Shown here: positions 1-5,490 of the stretch, piece by piece | Numbering within the stretch: position 1 is the first letter of the stretch | Layout: the number at the start of each line of letters is the position of its first letter | Source of the DNA: a virus | Length of the DNA stretch: 49,517 bases | Strand: one strand, 5' to 3' | IMG/VR virus record: IMGVR_UViG_3300034378_000082 | Location: 1-49,517 of that record | Notes under the pieces: generated by a model | Told to the model about the DNA's origin: nothing | What the model saw: the letters and a program-made list of their open reading frames with translations, nothing else | Database searches by the model: none | Made by a program: the position numbers and the translations under genes

Positions 1-69
1 CAAAGACTGTGCCTCCGTTTCAAATACCACTTTCCTACTATCCCATCTCGACACAATCCGAATTGTCAT
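1..69 (-). CDS. Pentapeptide-repeat protein, N-terminus (cut by left edge)
   Basis: Twenty-three codons are visible, beginning MTIRIVSRWDSRKVVFETEA and running off the left edge. Phage pentapeptide-repeat proteins often start with this kind of short beta-strand leader (I.I..RW...VFE.E) before the A(D/N)LXX repeats, and a pentapeptide C-terminus enters from the right edge in the same orientation, so I infer these are two ends of one gene. The start at 69 has a good ribosome binding site (AAGGTGAT, spaced 4). An in-frame upstream ATG at 141 would add 24 charged residues but has a weak site. The first 32 bases of this gene and its binding site are duplicated at 49035-49074. Function is unknown. 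Confidence 0.6.
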   Translation of the reverse strand, partial: MTIRIVSRWDSRKVVFETEAQSL

Positions 70-80
70 ACTATCACCTT
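41..80. repeat. 40-bp exact direct repeat, copy 1
   Basis: Bases 41-80 are identical to 49035-49074. The unit covers the ribosome binding site, ATG and first ten codons (the tenth partly) of the pentapeptide gene on the minus strand. Bases on both sides differ between the copies. Confidence 0.95.
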
Positions 81-154
81 TGTATTGTTGAGCATGAACG
101 TTCTCTTTTTCGGTACTTCTTTTAATACTCTGCTCTTCCATTTTTTCCAGTCTT

Positions 155-652
155 TTATTGTCCACCTCCTTTATTGACCGAATTGATAATCTTCGTAGTG
201 CTCAGATCATGGGTATGTTCAATAAACTCAATACACCCCCCATACAACTCCACAGTTTTGCGCTCCGGTATCTTCTTGTCTTCCCAGTCCTCTCCTTTCA
301 CATGGTAGTCAGGATGAAGGAGAGCTATCAACTGCATCGGCAGGTCTCTCTCAAAACAATCATCCCCGAAGTACGTCACTATATCTACGTAGGGTAGCTT
401 ATCAACCGTGAAGGCGCGTACCTTCCAAGGCATAATGGGCCTGCCTTCGCCTTTGATCCTCTTGACACTCTCATCCGAATTGATAGCCACAATGAGGACA
501 TCACCCAACGCCTTTGCTTGTTGAAGGAAATAGATGTGTCCAGCGTGCAGCACATCGAAACATCCGTTTGTGAATACGATGGTATATCCGAACGGAGGTC
601 GGCGTTGCTCTCTGACTATATCAAGGAGATGTTGTCGGTTTGTGATTATCAT
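155..652 (-). CDS. RfaE/HldE-type sugar-phosphate nucleotidyltransferase
   Basis: A 165-residue single-domain nucleotidyltransferase of the cytidylyltransferase-like fold. The HxGH motif is at residues 36-39 (GCFDVLHAGH), NSDESV at about 58-63, and an LSTTKII tail stands in for the usual STT/ISS motif. The closest well-known family is the C-terminal half of HldE (RfaE2), which adenylylates D-glycero-beta-D-manno-heptose 1-phosphate, giving ADP-heptose after epimerisation; glycerol-3-phosphate cytidylyltransferases are the alternative. The start at 652 follows AAGGAGGATTGAC; a longer frame to 733 overlaps the upstream gene and lacks a site. It is the last clear gene before the pentapeptide gene in the leftward small-gene cluster. 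A GT9 enzyme at 7931 could use its product. Confidence 0.8.
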   Translation of the reverse strand: MIITNRQHLLDIVREQRRPPFGYTIVFTNGCFDVLHAGHIYFLQQAKALGDVLIVAINSDESVKRIKGEGRPIMPWKVRAFTVDKLPYVDIVTYFGDDCFERDLPMQLIALLHPDYHVKGEDWEDKKIPERKTVELYGGCIEFIEHTHDLSTTKIINSVNKGGGQ

Positions 653-666
653 GTCAATCCTCCTTA

Positions 667-828
667 TCATAATAACAATCGTCGTCTTGGTCCATCCACT
701 GTGCATTTGATGTCCTGATCCGCAGGTAAGCAAGTCAATAGCATCATAGTCACCTTCTTTGTTGCCTCCCGCATCACAATTCCGGTCGGTGAGTTCTCAT
801 ACATAATTCGTTCAAGACTTTGCATCAT
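667..828 (-). CDS. Small hypothetical protein, 53 aa
   Basis: Begins MMQSLERIMYENSPTG and ends in an Arg/Leu-rich tail. An AGGGGGTGA ribosome binding site abuts the start, and the start abuts the stop of the upstream 45-aa gene (829), as in a tightly packed operon. It is 14 bases from the nucleotidyltransferase gene. No motif is recognised. The site and gapless packing support it; length alone would not. Confidence 0.55.
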   Translation of the reverse strand: MMQSLERIMYENSPTGIVMREATKKVTMMLLTCLPADQDIKCTVDGPRRRLLL

Positions 829-966
829 TCACCCCCTTACGAAACGCACGTACTTGTTGATGGCTCCGTTAGTCACAACAAGACCATGCCATGTTCTGAC
901 TTCAACCCCGTTCCGGCGTGTCCGTCTGACACGGACAGCCCTTGTTGCTTTGCTGTCGTTCTTCAT
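829..966 (-). CDS. Small basic hypothetical protein, 45 aa
   Basis: Starts MKNDSKATRAVRVRRTRRNG and is strongly basic in its first half. Its ATG overlaps the TGA of the upstream 76-aa gene by four bases (ATGA), implying translational coupling, and its own stop lies directly before the next start. No known domain is visible. Its size, charge and position suit a phage early host-takeover peptide, but that is inference. Confidence 0.6.
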   Translation of the reverse strand: MKNDSKATRAVRVRRTRRNGVEVRTWHGLVVTNGAINKYVRFVRG

Positions 967-1193
967 GCTTTATCTTCCCCTTTCGTGAACTCAGCAATGA
1001 GTTCGTCGTTTTCACCCCCATTGCTCCCGCTTGTACGATACACACGGACAACATCTCTGCCGTCTATGTGATCGCACGTTACTAGCGCTCCGATATTCCA
1101 ACCGCGAATGTGACCCCAAATGCCGGAGGACTTTGAGCCTTGGCGTGAGGCCAAACCACGGTTACCTTGTATCTCTGCGTAGAACTGACTCAT
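963..1193 (-). CDS. Hypothetical protein, 76 aa
   Basis: Starts MSQFYAEIQGNRGLASRQGS behind a full AAAGGAGGTAAAGTAAG ribosome binding site that lies in the end of the upstream gene. The middle has a beta-rich pattern (IRGWNIGALVTC, DVVRVYRTSGS) and the C-terminus is acidic. I do not recognise the family. ATGA overlap with the 45-aa gene downstream. Confidence 0.7.
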   Translation of the reverse strand: MSQFYAEIQGNRGLASRQGSKSSGIWGHIRGWNIGALVTCDHIDGRDVVRVYRTSGSNGGENDELIAEFTKGEDKA

Positions 1194-1199
1194 CTTACT

Positions 1200-1340
1200 T
1201 TACCTCCTTTTCGTTTCAACTATTCGTGTTCGTATCCCACGTCTGCGCTGATATGCCACGGCATATCTCCATGCAGCGCAGAGACTTACAAATACCGTGG
1301 GAATCTTATACGTTCCTACTTGGACTTGATATTGTTTCAT
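1200..1340 (-). CDS. Small basic hypothetical protein, 46 aa
   Basis: Starts MKQYQVQVGTYKIPTVFVSL and ends in a basic helix (YQRRRGIRTRIVETKRR). An in-frame ATG four codons upstream (1352, adding MRIK) is an alternative start; neither has a strong binding site. Its final codons AGG AGG form the ribosome binding site of the next gene at 1193, typical of compact phage clusters. Function unknown. Confidence 0.55.
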   Translation of the reverse strand: MKQYQVQVGTYKIPTVFVSLCAAWRYAVAYQRRRGIRTRIVETKRR

Positions 1341-1507
1341 CTTGATTCTCATGTATGCTTATCACACAAGCATATCCATCAGGGTCGTGATCCAGACGAT
1401 CCACACTCACTCCTTCAATATCAATCGAAGATAATTACTTTCACGCCTGTGTCTCTATGTGAGACATAAGCCACCCCGCCTGACACTTCAATATGGACTT
1501 CTTTCAT
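1306..1507 (-). pseudogene. Small conserved-type protein split by a frame change
   Basis: The first frame (1507 to 1421, 28 codons) begins MKEVHIEVSGGVAYVSHRDT behind GAGGAATAAAC and stops at TGA after VKVIIFD. The +1 frame then reads IDIEGVSVDRLDHDPDGYAC and stays open to 1306, overlapping the next gene. Joined, the two give a beta-strand pattern (MK.V.IEV.GGVA.V....GVKVIIFDIDIEGV) that I associate with tiny bacterial and phage proteins of unknown function. Either the gene is frameshifted (real or sequencing error) or there are two tiny genes, the second using a GTG with AAGGAG upstream. Confidence 0.45.
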
Positions 1508-1509
1508 GT

Positions 1510-1788
1510 TTATTCCTCACACTTCCATAGCCCGAAGTCACTGTTATCATTGGTTCCCCAATAATAACCTTCAACTCCACAATGCTCGTTCATATATTCC
1601 TCAGCTTCCGTCCATGCTTCGTGATAGATGTCAGGGTGACAATCCTTATCACCACAAGGACAATCTTCATCATGGTGACAGGGAATGGCCGGCCCTTTCC
1701 ATCCTTCACTCTCTGCTATTGCTTGGACGTGTTCGCCAAGATATATCCCACGAGCACTATCACCGTAACATCCTGGCTCATAGTCCAT
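1510..1788 (-). CDS. Acidic Cys-rich hypothetical protein, 92 aa
   Basis: Starts MDYEPGCYGDSARGIYLGEH after GGAGGTATGAACA. The middle has a Cys/His cluster (CHHDEDCPCGDKDCH, about residues 37-51) that could bind metal, followed by acidic and aromatic residues. The start overlaps the end of the upstream 48-aa gene by 11 bases. No named family recognised. Net charge is strongly negative, a feature of several phage DNA-mimic and host-takeover proteins, but nothing here proves such a role. Confidence 0.7.
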   Translation of the reverse strand: MDYEPGCYGDSARGIYLGEHVQAIAESEGWKGPAIPCHHDEDCPCGDKDCHPDIYHEAWTEAEEYMNEHCGVEGYYWGTNDNSDFGLWKCEE

Positions 1789-1924
1789 TGTTCATACCTC
1801 CAATATAGTTCGCAAACGCCCCCAATCTCCGACACCATTTGAGGATAAGCTCTTCTGAAGGTTCCTGTCTATGGACCTTTCGATAGAGAGCTATCACTCG
1901 TTCCAGTTTTGTTTTCTTCTTCAT
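1778..1924 (-). CDS. Small hypothetical protein, 48 aa
   Basis: Starts MKKKTKLERVIALYRKVHRQ behind a near-perfect site, AAAGGAGGTGAATAAGA. The sequence reads as one long amphipathic basic helix with a Gly-rich end. The stop lies inside the start region of the 92-aa gene. No family recognised. Confidence 0.65.
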   Translation of the reverse strand: MKKKTKLERVIALYRKVHRQEPSEELILKWCRRLGAFANYIGGMNNGL

Positions 1925-1926
1925 TC

Positions 1927-2262
1927 TTATTCACCTCCTTTCAAATGGTGGTCCGCCAACTGCCGCCGCCGCATCTCCGCGTCGTCAGGTAACGTCTCGT
2001 CCTTGGCTGGACACGGATGTTGCCCCAGCCAGAGCCGCACCTCAGCCAGATCCTCGTTGCTCATCTGCCTCGCAGCACATAGCCTCACGACGATTGCCGC
2101 CGCAGACGGGGGCTCACCGCCCCCGAACTCGGTAATTGGCACCCTGTCCGCCGGGCCATACTCTTGGCCGTCAATCAAGCATACTCCCAGGCCATAATGA
2201 CTTGCCGGGTGATCCGTCGTGATCTGACACTTGTCCGCCTCGTATCCTAGTTGCACCCTCAT
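1927..2262 (-). CDS. Hypothetical protein, 111 aa, GC-rich
   Basis: Starts MRVQLGYEADKCQITTDHPA after AAAAGGAGGGGACACG. The ATG overlaps the stop of the upstream 69-aa gene by four bases. By eye, codon use is richer in G and C at the third position than in neighbours such as the 92-aa and 48-aa genes, suggesting a different origin. Its last codons carry the ribosome binding site for the next gene. No family recognised. Confidence 0.65.
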   Translation of the reverse strand: MRVQLGYEADKCQITTDHPASHYGLGVCLIDGQEYGPADRVPITEFGGGEPPSAAAIVVRLCAARQMSNEDLAEVRLWLGQHPCPAKDETLPDDAEMRRRQLADHHLKGGE

Positions 2263-2468
2263 CGTGTCCCCTCCTTTTGTTCATCTCGATGGCGGTTGCA
2301 ATGACCTCCACCACAGAATAACTGATGATCTCCCATATACATACAGGGGGCTTCATTGTCGTCTGTGTCAGGCATTTCCCCTGACTCAAACAATTCTGTG
2401 ACTTTGGCTAACATTCCGCGGCACGCCTCACACAGCCATATATAACTCTCCGGCCTCTCGAATTTCAT
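2259..2468 (-). CDS. Putative small zinc-binding protein, 69 aa
   Basis: First gene of the leftward small-gene cluster. Starts MKFERPESYIWLCEACRGML after AAAGGAGGTGAATCAGG. Four cysteines form a CxxC at about residues 13-16 and a CGGGHC near 52-57, an arrangement compatible with a zinc ribbon. It is preceded by a roughly 530-base untranslated leader running from the promoter at 3003-3031. The zinc role is inferred from cysteine spacing only. Confidence 0.65.
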   Translation of the reverse strand: MKFERPESYIWLCEACRGMLAKVTELFESGEMPDTDDNEAPCMYMGDHQLFCGGGHCNRHRDEQKEGTR

Positions 2469-2568
2469 CCTGATTCACCTCCTTTCGATTGTATTTCCGA
2501 CCATGACCAGACCATGATCGGAAGCACAATCCCAAGCTCTTGCGCTGTGATTAGCTATCCGCTGTAAA

Positions 2569-2588
2569 TAGATAATCCGAATTATCTA
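2569..2588. promoter_or_regulatory. Palindromic operator copy 1
   Basis: TAGATAA, six bases (TCCGAA), TTATCTA. Arms extend by three bases within a perfect 10-bp inverted repeat (2567-2576 / 2581-2590). Identical 7-base arms and spacing occur at 2917-2936 and 3825-3844. Confidence 0.7.
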
Positions 2589-2916
2589 TTGTAATTCGGC
2601 GTATCCGGTTAGGAGCACAATCACTTGGATCATACCGACCTCAGTTCCCCAGGGTTCAAGAGGCCCACGGAATAGAGGTCTTGTGCATACGTGAAGGGAA
2701 TGCACCATACGTTGATCCGCTCAAGTTCACGTTGAAAGCGGGCTTTTCCTGTGTCGAACAGGCATCGCCAAACATCAGCGACGGTTACGCGCTACCTGCC
2801 ATACCTACGTGGCAACATGCCGGCCTTTGCCCTCGGTCCACGGATACTTCCGGCGTGGCTTTATGCGCTTGTCCCGTCCAGTAATCCTGCAAAAGAACAA
2901 CGCCTTCTGAGATCAA

Positions 2917-2936
2917 TAGATAACTGCGGTTATCTA
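2917..2936. promoter_or_regulatory. Palindromic operator copy 2
   Basis: TAGATAA, six bases (CTGCGG), TTATCTA; about 70 bases downstream of the -10 box of the leftward promoter at 3003-3031, so a bound protein could block elongation or the site could act as an RNA hairpin. A second small inverted repeat (GCAAGA...TCTTGC) lies just beside it. Confidence 0.7.
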
Positions 2937-3002
2937 CTTGCAAGAAACGTCTTGCGGCGTATCGGGAATAGCGGCGTGTCTATTCTCCGTCTTCTATCAT
3001 AT

Positions 3003-3031
3003 AGTATAACACAATATCGGATATTTGTCAA
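3003..3031 (-). promoter_or_regulatory. Leftward sigma70-type promoter for small-gene cluster
   Basis: Minus strand: TTGACA (3031-3026), 17-base spacer, TATACT (3008-3003). This is a near-consensus housekeeping promoter facing the small-gene cluster. The spacer shares TCCGATA and TGTG with the promoter at 3774-3803, so the two are probably related copies. Confidence 0.8.
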
Positions 3032-3063
3032 GAGGGGTTGAAAGTTTTTTTGCGTGGTGAGGA

Positions 3064-3097
3064 CAAAAAAAGAGCGCGGTATTGAACCGCGCTCTTT
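3064..3097 (-). terminator. Rho-independent terminator of the 170-aa gene
   Basis: A perfect 12-bp stem (3069-3080 / 3086-3097; AAAGAGCGCGGT and its complement) with a 5-base loop. On the minus strand it is followed by a run of T (3070-3065). It lies 39 bases after the stop of the 3136-3648 gene and separates it from the next leftward promoter. Confidence 0.85.
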
Positions 3098-3102
3098 ACA
3101 TA

Positions 3103-3117
3103 TTGCCTGCGTCCTGC
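3103..3117. repeat. Inverted repeat flanking the 170-aa gene, left arm
   Basis: TTGCCTGCGTCCTGC; its complement with one extra base (GCAAGGACGCAGGCAA) is at 3668-3683, on the other side of the gene. Confidence 0.7.
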
Positions 3118-3135
3118 TGTTTTGCGTTTTGTGTA

Positions 3136-3648
3136 TTATGCCGCTACGCGCTTAGTGCTTTTGTGATTTTTCTCTACCAGCGCGATCGCGGTTTTCAGGC
3201 TCTCCCTCACGGCCCGCGCTCCAAATCTCGAAACGAGATTAGACAAAGTATCAATCAAGTTGTCCTCTGTCATGGTCTCGGATTCAAGTTCCACGGGAGT
3301 ATCTGTCTTTTTCTTCGTTGTCCGCGGTACTGGAGGCCGTTGTTGCGGCAGATTCAGCGAGGCCGCGGCCTGGGACATATATACTTTAACTGTGTCCCAG
3401 TTCAGTGCCTGCTTGTCAGCTTCGGCATGTATGATGCTGCTGACAACTCTGCGAGCCTTCAGCAGTTCTGCGCGTTTGGCCTTTGCGATCGGCTTGCCGA
3501 CATACGCTACGATCAGTTTACGGTACGATGTTCGCACCGCTGTTTTGATTGTCCGCGCGTGCCTGGCAACGGCCCGCACAAATGCCTGAGCATATGGCAC
3601 GAGCTTTGCCGTTTTTGATTCCACGTCCTTGTTCTTCATTGTATTCAT
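3136..3648 (-). CDS. Basic hypothetical protein, 170 aa, in its own transcription unit
   Basis: Starts MNTMKNKDVESKTAKLVPYA after AGAGGTGAGGAC. The first 80 residues are helical and rich in Arg, Lys and Ala; a Pro/Lys/Thr linker (about residues 101-117) follows, then an acidic patch and a C-terminal helix. I do not recognise the family; the charge suggests nucleic acid binding. It has its own promoter (3774-3803) and terminator (3064-3097), an operator just upstream of the promoter (3825-3844) and an inverted repeat on both sides. By eye it is more GC-rich than most of the window. A regulator of the nearby operators, or an independently acquired gene, are the two obvious guesses. Confidence 0.7.
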   Translation of the reverse strand: MNTMKNKDVESKTAKLVPYAQAFVRAVARHARTIKTAVRTSYRKLIVAYVGKPIAKAKRAELLKARRVVSSIIHAEADKQALNWDTVKVYMSQAAASLNLPQQRPPVPRTTKKKTDTPVELESETMTEDNLIDTLSNLVSRFGARAVRESLKTAIALVEKNHKSTKRVAA

Positions 3649-3667
3649 GTCCTCACCTCTTTTCTTC

Positions 3668-3683
3668 GCAAGGACGCAGGCAA
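3668..3683. repeat. Inverted repeat flanking the 170-aa gene, right arm
   Basis: GCAAGGACGCAGGCAA, complementary to 3103-3117 with one extra base. It lies in the transcribed leader of the gene, the partner just after its stop and before the terminator hairpin, so an RNA pairing is also possible. Confidence 0.7.
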
Positions 3684-3773
3684 GATGACGTTCACGGCCG
3701 CTCCGCTACTCCGCTTTCGCGCGAGGACCGCTACTTGTGTTTGTCAAAAACCCGATTCCTATCATCTGGTAGT

Positions 3774-3803
3774 ATAGTATCACATAGTATCGGAAGGTGT
3801 CAA
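3774..3803 (-). promoter_or_regulatory. Leftward sigma70-type promoter of the 170-aa gene
   Basis: Minus strand: TTGACA (3803-3798), 18-base spacer, TACTAT (3779-3774). The spacer contains TCCGATA and TATGTG, like the promoter at 3003-3031. An operator palindrome lies 21 bases upstream of the -35 box. Confidence 0.75.
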
Positions 3804-3824
3804 CCTTTTCTGTGAAAAAAGTGA

Positions 3825-3844
3825 TAGATAATTGCAGTTATCTA
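3825..3844. promoter_or_regulatory. Palindromic operator copy 3
   Basis: TAGATAA, six bases (TTGCAG), TTATCTA; the arms extend one more base on both sides. It sits upstream of the leftward promoter at 3774-3803 and between it and the rightward arm. A further 14-base inverted repeat, TGAACT-TG-AGTTCA, is at 3849-3862. Confidence 0.7.
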
Positions 3845-3892
3845 TGAGTGAACTTGAGTTCATTATTACGCAAGGAAGAGAGATTATGTGAG

Positions 3893-3936
3893 GCCGCGGG
3901 GAAGAGCAGGGAGAGGTTCAAATCCCCCTTGCGGCC
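3893..3936 (+). other. tRNA acceptor/T-arm-like minihelix or tRNA remnant
   Basis: GGTTCAAATCC (3915-3925) matches the T-loop consensus. Bases 3893-3899 pair with 3929-3935 (five Watson-Crick and two wobble pairs) in the position of an acceptor stem. The D and anticodon arms are missing and two of five T-stem pairs mismatch, so this is not a functional tRNA. It could be a remnant or chance; T-arm sequences are also common integrase attachment sites, but no integrase is present. Confidence 0.25.
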
Positions 3937-3946
3937 CGGTCCATTT

Positions 3947-4004
3947 TGTAAATGTTTACATGTAAACGTATACATTTGTAAACGTAAGATGTAAACGTTT
4001 ACAT
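3947..4004. repeat. TGTAAACG iteron array
   Basis: Four copies of a TGTAAA(C/T)G unit start at 3947, 3961, 3977 and 3990, about 14 bases apart. The first is a palindrome TGTAAA-TG-TTTACA, the second a near palindrome, the third a half site, and the fourth lies in a perfect 16-bp palindrome ATGTAAACGTTTACAT (3989-4004). Regular spacing upstream of a RepA-like ATPase suggests initiator or repressor binding at an origin. Confidence 0.7.
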
Positions 4005-4479
4005 ACTGGTCAGGCAATGCCGGTCGGAAGGACTATCAATTCTTTATACAGCAACGAACACACTAAGGCCCCCCACCAACCAAAAGGGAAGTACGAAAGC
4101 GGACGGCGGCGAGGAGAGGTGACGGACCCACACACACACACACCCACACACAAAACACACCCTCCTCCCCGAAAAAGTTTCCGAGAAATTTCCGAGAAAT
4201 TTTCTGGAAATTGCCATAAATATATTGGAAAGAAACCCGAAGGAAAGTTTCTTTCCTATATATAGGGAAACTTTTTGGGAAATTCCCTGTAACCTTCTGC
4301 CCCTCAACGAGTTACAGCGAAATCAAGAATTTCCCGGAAACTGAATTTGGACACGAATTGAAAAAAAGGGCAAATTTCTTGGAAAAACGCTTGACTTTGA
4401 GGACGAAAAATGGGATTTTCATAACAGATTTCCGAATGCAACCCTCTCTTTCATAACCAGGCAGCGAAGGAACGCGAGC
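4005..4479 (+). other. Non-coding, AT-rich putative origin and rightward leader
   Basis: No convincing gene. Parts in order: a CA-rich stretch (about 4131-4165); a dense set of TTTCC and GGAAA motifs from about 4178 to 4435, including tandem TCCGAGAAATT and the palindrome GGGAAATTCCC; and an AT-rich patch around 4216-4264 with the 12-bp palindrome CCTATATATAGG (4255-4266). A weak promoter candidate begins TTGACT at 4391. Between iterons and a replication ATPase gene, this fits an origin with an unwinding element; that is inference. Confidence 0.5.
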
Positions 4480-5490
4480 ATGACGAAAGCAAAAAAGCGC
4501 AAAACAGACGAACCCGAATTCGACGATCTTTACCCTCTCTACAAATTCTCTGCCCTCAAGGACTTCACCCTAAACCCGAAAACATATATCGCGGGTAAAG
4601 GGTTCCTCAAGGAAGGTGGAGGGTGTCTTCTGATAGGCTCGACCGGAATGGGCAAATCCGTACTGGCTGAACAGATCGGGATTTCTGTAGCTGCTGGAAA
4701 GAACATCTTGGGCAAGATCACGGTCCCCCGGCCACGGAAAGTGCTCTATGTGCAGAGTGAAAACGCCATAGACATACTGCACAAGGATATTCCCTCTATC
4801 GTCAAACACATAAAGGCCAACGAAAAGCTGGTAGAGAAGAATTTCGACGTGAGATATATGTTCGGCCTGACGAATGAGGAGTTTGGAGCGTACATTGAAG
4901 AGGATGTAAAACGCTTCAAACCAAAACTCCTGATCGTGGACTACTATGAGAGTTTTGTTGATGGGGATATAAACCTGTCAGCTACCTTCAGGAGATGGGT
5001 CAATCCCATAAGCGAGGTGATAAAGGATTGTGAATGTGCTCTCCTTCTGGTCAGTCATACCTTCAAGCCCAGGGACACCTCTGATTGGGACTGGCGATAC
5101 GGGATCTATAGAGCGTCGGGTTCTGCGGCCATAGCGAATTGGGCTAGAACGAGTTGTGAGCTTACCCCCGACAAAGACAACCCAAGACGTTTCCGGCTTT
5201 CCTTCAGTAAGAACTCCAGTTGGACGGGCATGAGAAATGGGCAAGGGGGTATCCTGAAGGAACTGTGGGTGGAACACTCCCATAATCCTGAAACGCCATA
5301 CTGGAGTCTCGCGGAAGACCAGTCACCGGGGTTGAAAGTGAACCTGGATAACATTGTTAGGGATTGTGCTCTTCAACACATGACCTGGAACCAGAAAATG
5401 ATCGCGGAGCATTTGGGCCTCAGTCCGGCTACTGTGAGTAAGCACATGCCCAAGACCTTAAAAGAGAAGCGAAGGAAGATGAGAAAATGA
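4480..5490 (+). CDS. RepA-like AAA_25 replication ATPase with C-terminal HTH
   Basis: A 336-residue RecA-fold ATPase. Walker A is GSTGMGKS (residues 53-60), Walker B LLIVD (150-154), and LLLVSHT (188-194) is the sensor-like strand typical of RepA/AAA_25 helicase-type proteins. The C-terminus (about 304-330, MIAEHLGLSPATVSKHM) is a helix-turn-helix, giving a DNA-binding tail. It opens the rightward arm directly after the iterons and AT-rich region, so I infer a hexameric helicase or initiator acting at the origin. No separate DnaB-type helicase is seen. AAGGA lies 10 bases before the ATG. Confidence 0.85.
   Translation: MTKAKKRKTDEPEFDDLYPLYKFSALKDFTLNPKTYIAGKGFLKEGGGCLLIGSTGMGKSVLAEQIGISVAAGKNILGKITVPRPRKVLYVQSENAIDILHKDIPSIVKHIKANEKLVEKNFDVRYMFGLTNEEFGAYIEEDVKRFKPKLLIVDYYESFVDGDINLSATFRRWVNPISEVIKDCECALLLVSHTFKPRDTSDWDWRYGIYRASGSAAIANWARTSCELTPDKDNPRRFRLSFSKNSSWTGMRNGQGGILKELWVEHSHNPETPYWSLAEDQSPGLKVNLDNIVRDCALQHMTWNQKMIAEHLGLSPATVSKHMPKTLKEKRRKMRK

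Larger units (their letters stand above)
2469..2995 (-). other. Long non-coding leader of the leftward small-gene cluster
   Basis: About 530 bases with no convincing gene. On the minus strand it would be the 5' leader of the transcript from the promoter at 3003-3031. It contains two copies of the TAGATAA-N6-TTATCTA palindrome (2569-2588, 2917-2936), each followed on the plus strand by a related CGGCGTATC element. Two open minus-strand frames (2815-2922 and 2630-2791) have protein-like sequences but no good start and lie in different frames. Confidence 0.55.

Noticed and set aside
41-80. 40-bp repeat as direct terminal repeat of the genome
   Set aside because: The copies are 40 and 443 bases inside the window ends and continue into different sequence, so they do not mark terminal redundancy.
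2681-2884. 67-codon plus-strand frame in the leftward leader
   Set aside because: No ribosome binding site, opposite to transcription and no recognisable sequence.
3870-3943. Full tRNA gene ending at the CCA of 3941-3943
   Set aside because: The bases before CCA do not pair with any upstream acceptor strand at tRNA distance, and no anticodon arm can be drawn.
4017-4265. 82-codon plus-strand open frame in the origin region
   Set aside because: Low-complexity sequence (THTPTHKTHPPP) from the CA repeat, no ribosome binding site, overlaps repeated TTTCC/GGAAA elements.
4044-4307. 87-codon minus-strand open frame in the origin region
   Set aside because: Mirror of the same repeats (VCFVCGCVCVWV), no binding site, not in line with either arm's start.
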